Below, piece by piece: positions 6,222 through 7,983 of a stretch of 7,983 bases of DNA. The DNA is taken from positions 15,081 to 23,063 of the forward strand of contig DJWR01000201.1 in assembly GCA_002441055.1 (NCBI GenBank), in the 5' to 3' direction. A program made the position numbers and the translations under genes. How positions within the stretch are numbered: the stretch's first letter is position 1; each line of letters opens with the position of its first letter. Origin of the DNA: Caulobacteraceae bacterium UBA6225. GTDB lineage: Bacteria; Pseudomonadota; Alphaproteobacteria; Caulobacterales; Caulobacteraceae. Below the pieces are notes generated by a model. The model searched no databases and was not told the origin of the DNA. It worked only from the letters and a program-made list of their open reading frames with translations.

Positions 6222-7983
6222 ATGAGCTTACAGCCCGTCCCCGCACCCCGGTGGGTCGATGTGGCGAAGTTCCGCCGGCGCGACATTCAGGTGATCGTGC
6301 CCCTGACCCTGCTGGCGGCCGTGGGCAGCCTGTTGTGGTTGCCGATCCCCCTCGCGGCGGCCTGGCTGGCGGTCAATCTCACAATGCAGCTGATCAATCA
6401 GGTCCTCTGCCGACGCATTCTGGCTGACCCCGCCCCGGGGCCCGGGGCGGAGCGGGCCCTGGCGGCCTTCACCGTGGTGGAAACCTTAAGTTACGGGGCC
6501 ATGCCGTTAGCCCTGCTGACCACCGGCGACAACACCGCCGCCGTGGCCGCCATGGCCATGATCGGCGCCGTCGCCCTCAGCGGCGCCGCGGAGTTGCCGG
6601 CCTCGCGGCTGATCAGCAGCGGCGCCCTGACCGCCATTGGGGCGATGGCGCTGGCGGGTCTGATCTTCAGCCCCCATGGGGGAACGTGGCCCCCGATCGT
6701 GGTCGCCGCCGTCGCCCTCGGCGCCATGTTCGCCTATGTGCTGGAGGCGGCCTTCCACCGCGAGGGCATCGAAGGCGCGCTCGCCGAGGCGCTGGATCGC
6801 GCCAGGGCCGGAGAGCAGGCGGCTGAGGCCGCCAACGCCGCCAAGAGCGCTTTTCTGGCCACCATCAGCCACGAAATCCGCACGCCGCTGAACGGCGTCC
6901 TGGGGATGAGCCAGGTCATGGGCCGCGATGAGTTGAGCGCGCCGCAGCGCGAACGCCTTGAGGTCATCCGTCAGTCAGGGGAGGCCTTGACCGCCCTGCT
7001 GAACAACGTGCTCGACCTGTCCAAGATCGAGGCCGGCCAGATGGAGGTGGAAGCCATCCCCTTCACCCTGGCCGAGGTGATCGATCCCGCGCAGGCCACC
7101 TTTTCAGCCCTGGCCGCCGACAAGGGGCTGCGCCTGGAGCTGGCCTTGGCGGATGACGCCATGGCCGCCTATCAGGGGGATCCGACCCGCCTGCGGCAGG
7201 TGGTCTACAATCTGTTGTCTAATGCGGTGAAGTTCACTGACGCCGGCGTGATCACCCTGGGCGCGGAGGTTGACGAGACGGGTCTTCGCCTTTGGGTCGC
7301 CGATACGGGTCCCGGCATGACGGAGGCGGAGCTTGGCCGCCTGTTCATCCGCTATGGTCAGCTGGACGCCTCCACCACTCGCCGCCATGGGGGCACGGGC
7401 CTCGGCCTCGCCATTTCACAGGAGCTGTGCGGGCTGATGGGCGGCGTGCTGCAGGCCGCCAGCGTCCCGGGACAGGGCTCAACCTTCACCGTCACCCTGC
7501 CCCTGCCCAGGCTTGCTCCGCCAAATGGAGCCCAAACCCAGGCGGTCCCGCGCGCCGACGGCGACCTGTCCCATCTGCGGGTGCTGGCTGCGGAGGACAA
7601 CAGGGTCAATCAAGTTGTTCTGCGCGCGCTTCTCGCGCCCATCGGGGTGGAGCCGGTGATCGTTGAGGACGGCGCCCAGGCGCTCGCCGCCTGGGAGGGC
7701 GGGGAATGGGACCTGGTGCTGATGGACGTGCGAATGCCGGTCATGGACGGCCTGACCGCCACCGCGGAGATCCGCGCCCGCGAACAAAGCCTGGGCCGTC
7801 GGCGGACCCCGATCATCGGCCTCTCAGCCGACGCCATGGATCATCAGGTGCGCGAGCTGCTGGCCAGCGGCATGGACCACCATGTGAGCAAGCCCATCGA
7901 CGTCGCCCGGCTCTATGGCGCCCTTGAGACCGCCCTCCAAGCCTGGCCCTTGGCCTCTAGCCCCGCTGAATCCGACCGGGGCC
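6222..7983 (+). CDS. Membrane-bound hybrid sensor histidine kinase / response regulator (3' end outside window)
   Basis: The frame is open from ATG 6222 to the window edge, giving 587 complete codons with no stop. Residues 22-177 form about six hydrophobic helices (near 22-40, 43-62, 82-100, 105-122, 133-150 and 158-177). A charged, Ala-rich linker (180-209) that may be a coiled coil follows, then the H-box ATISHEIRTPLNG with phosphoacceptor His217 and a DLSKIEAG helix end. The ATPase domain has NLLSNAVKFT (N334), VADTGPGM (D361) and HGGTGLGLAIS (glycines 390-395). A receiver domain spans about 452-575, with Glu458/Asp459, phosphoacceptor Asp502 in LMDVRMPVMDG, Ser535 and Lys557. The protein probably autophosphorylates and passes phosphate to its own receiver. 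No PAS or periplasmic sensor domain is visible. Three rare TTA codons fall in the first 100 codons. An AAGG eight bases upstream supports the start. Signal and output partner are unknown. Confidence 0.93.
   Translation, partial: MSLQPVPAPRWVDVAKFRRRDIQVIVPLTLLAAVGSLLWLPIPLAAAWLAVNLTMQLINQVLCRRILADPAPGPGAERALAAFTVVETLSYGAMPLALLTTGDNTAAVAAMAMIGAVALSGAAELPASRLISSGALTAIGAMALAGLIFSPHGGTWPPIVVAAVALGAMFAYVLEAAFHREGIEGALAEALDRARAGEQAAEAANAAKSAFLATISHEIRTPLNGVLGMSQVMGRDELSAPQRERLEVIRQSGEALTALLNNVLDLSKIEAGQMEVEAIPFTLAEVIDPAQATFSALAADKGLRLELALADDAMAAYQGDPTRLRQVVYNLLSNAVKFTDAGVITLGAEVDETGLRLWVADTGPGMTEAELGRLFIRYGQLDASTTRRHGGTGLGLAISQELCGLMGGVLQAASVPGQGSTFTVTLPLPRLAPPNGAQTQAVPRADGDLSHLRVLAAEDNRVNQVVLRALLAPIGVEPVIVEDGAQALAAWEGGEWDLVLMDVRMPVMDGLTATAEIRAREQSLGRRRTPIIGLSADAMDHQVRELLASGMDHHVSKPIDVARLYGALETALQAWPLASSPAESDRG

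Noticed and set aside
6167..6427. Possible 86-residue + strand protein starting before the hybrid kinase
   Set aside because: It overlaps the kinase start in another frame, has Arg/Pro/Gly-rich shadow composition and no domain. The kinase frame carries membrane helices and conserved motifs instead.
1..7983. CRISPR array, insertion sequence, phage, toxin-antitoxin, tRNA or rRNA genes
   Set aside because: I looked for regularly spaced repeats, transposase or integrase motifs, cloverleaf ends and conserved rRNA stretches on both strands and saw none. The only repeats are the two palindromic elements at 1300-1512.

Overview
The window is ordinary, gene-dense, GC-rich chromosomal sequence. GC content, the gene repertoire and two intergenic palindromic repeats of the kind scattered through alphaproteobacterial genomes suggest a Caulobacterales relative (Caulobacter/Phenylobacterium type). 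That placement is inferred from sequence style and not confirmed by any search.

Layout from left to right. On the + strand, the last 46 codons of a glutathione S-transferase-like gene run into queG (epoxyqueuosine reductase) with a 20-base overlap. A 281-base gap between converging gene ends (1256-1536) holds two different palindromic repeat elements in tandem. On the - strand there is a three-gene run, transcribed in the order rfbC (dTDP-4-dehydrorhamnose 3,5-epimerase), tesB (acyl-CoA thioesterase II), crotonase-family enzyme. rfbC and tesB share one base of stop and start (TGATG). Divergent from rfbC, after 36 bases, is a family 2 glycosyltransferase of the rhamnosyltransferase-like type. 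Its 3' end overlaps by 41 bases the 3' end of a - strand M20 peptidase-family gene of the argE type. After a 202-base divergent intergenic region, a + strand membrane-bound hybrid histidine kinase begins and runs off the right edge with its receiver domain already complete.

Functional themes. queG acts in the last step of tRNA queuosine synthesis. rfbC and the divergent glycosyltransferase plausibly make and transfer a dTDP-L-rhamnose-like sugar for a surface glycan. tesB and the crotonase are acyl-CoA enzymes that probably act in fatty acid or branched acyl-CoA turnover. The argE-type enzyme is a metal-dependent deacylase. The hybrid kinase is a two-component signalling protein with a roughly six-helix membrane sensor region and no visible PAS domain.

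No rRNA, tRNA, CRISPR array, insertion sequence, phage gene or defence system was seen. I found no convincing new multi-gene system. The points most worth a second look are the paired repeat elements, the rfbC-tesB coupling, the altered active-site set of the crotonase, and the sensor region of the kinase.
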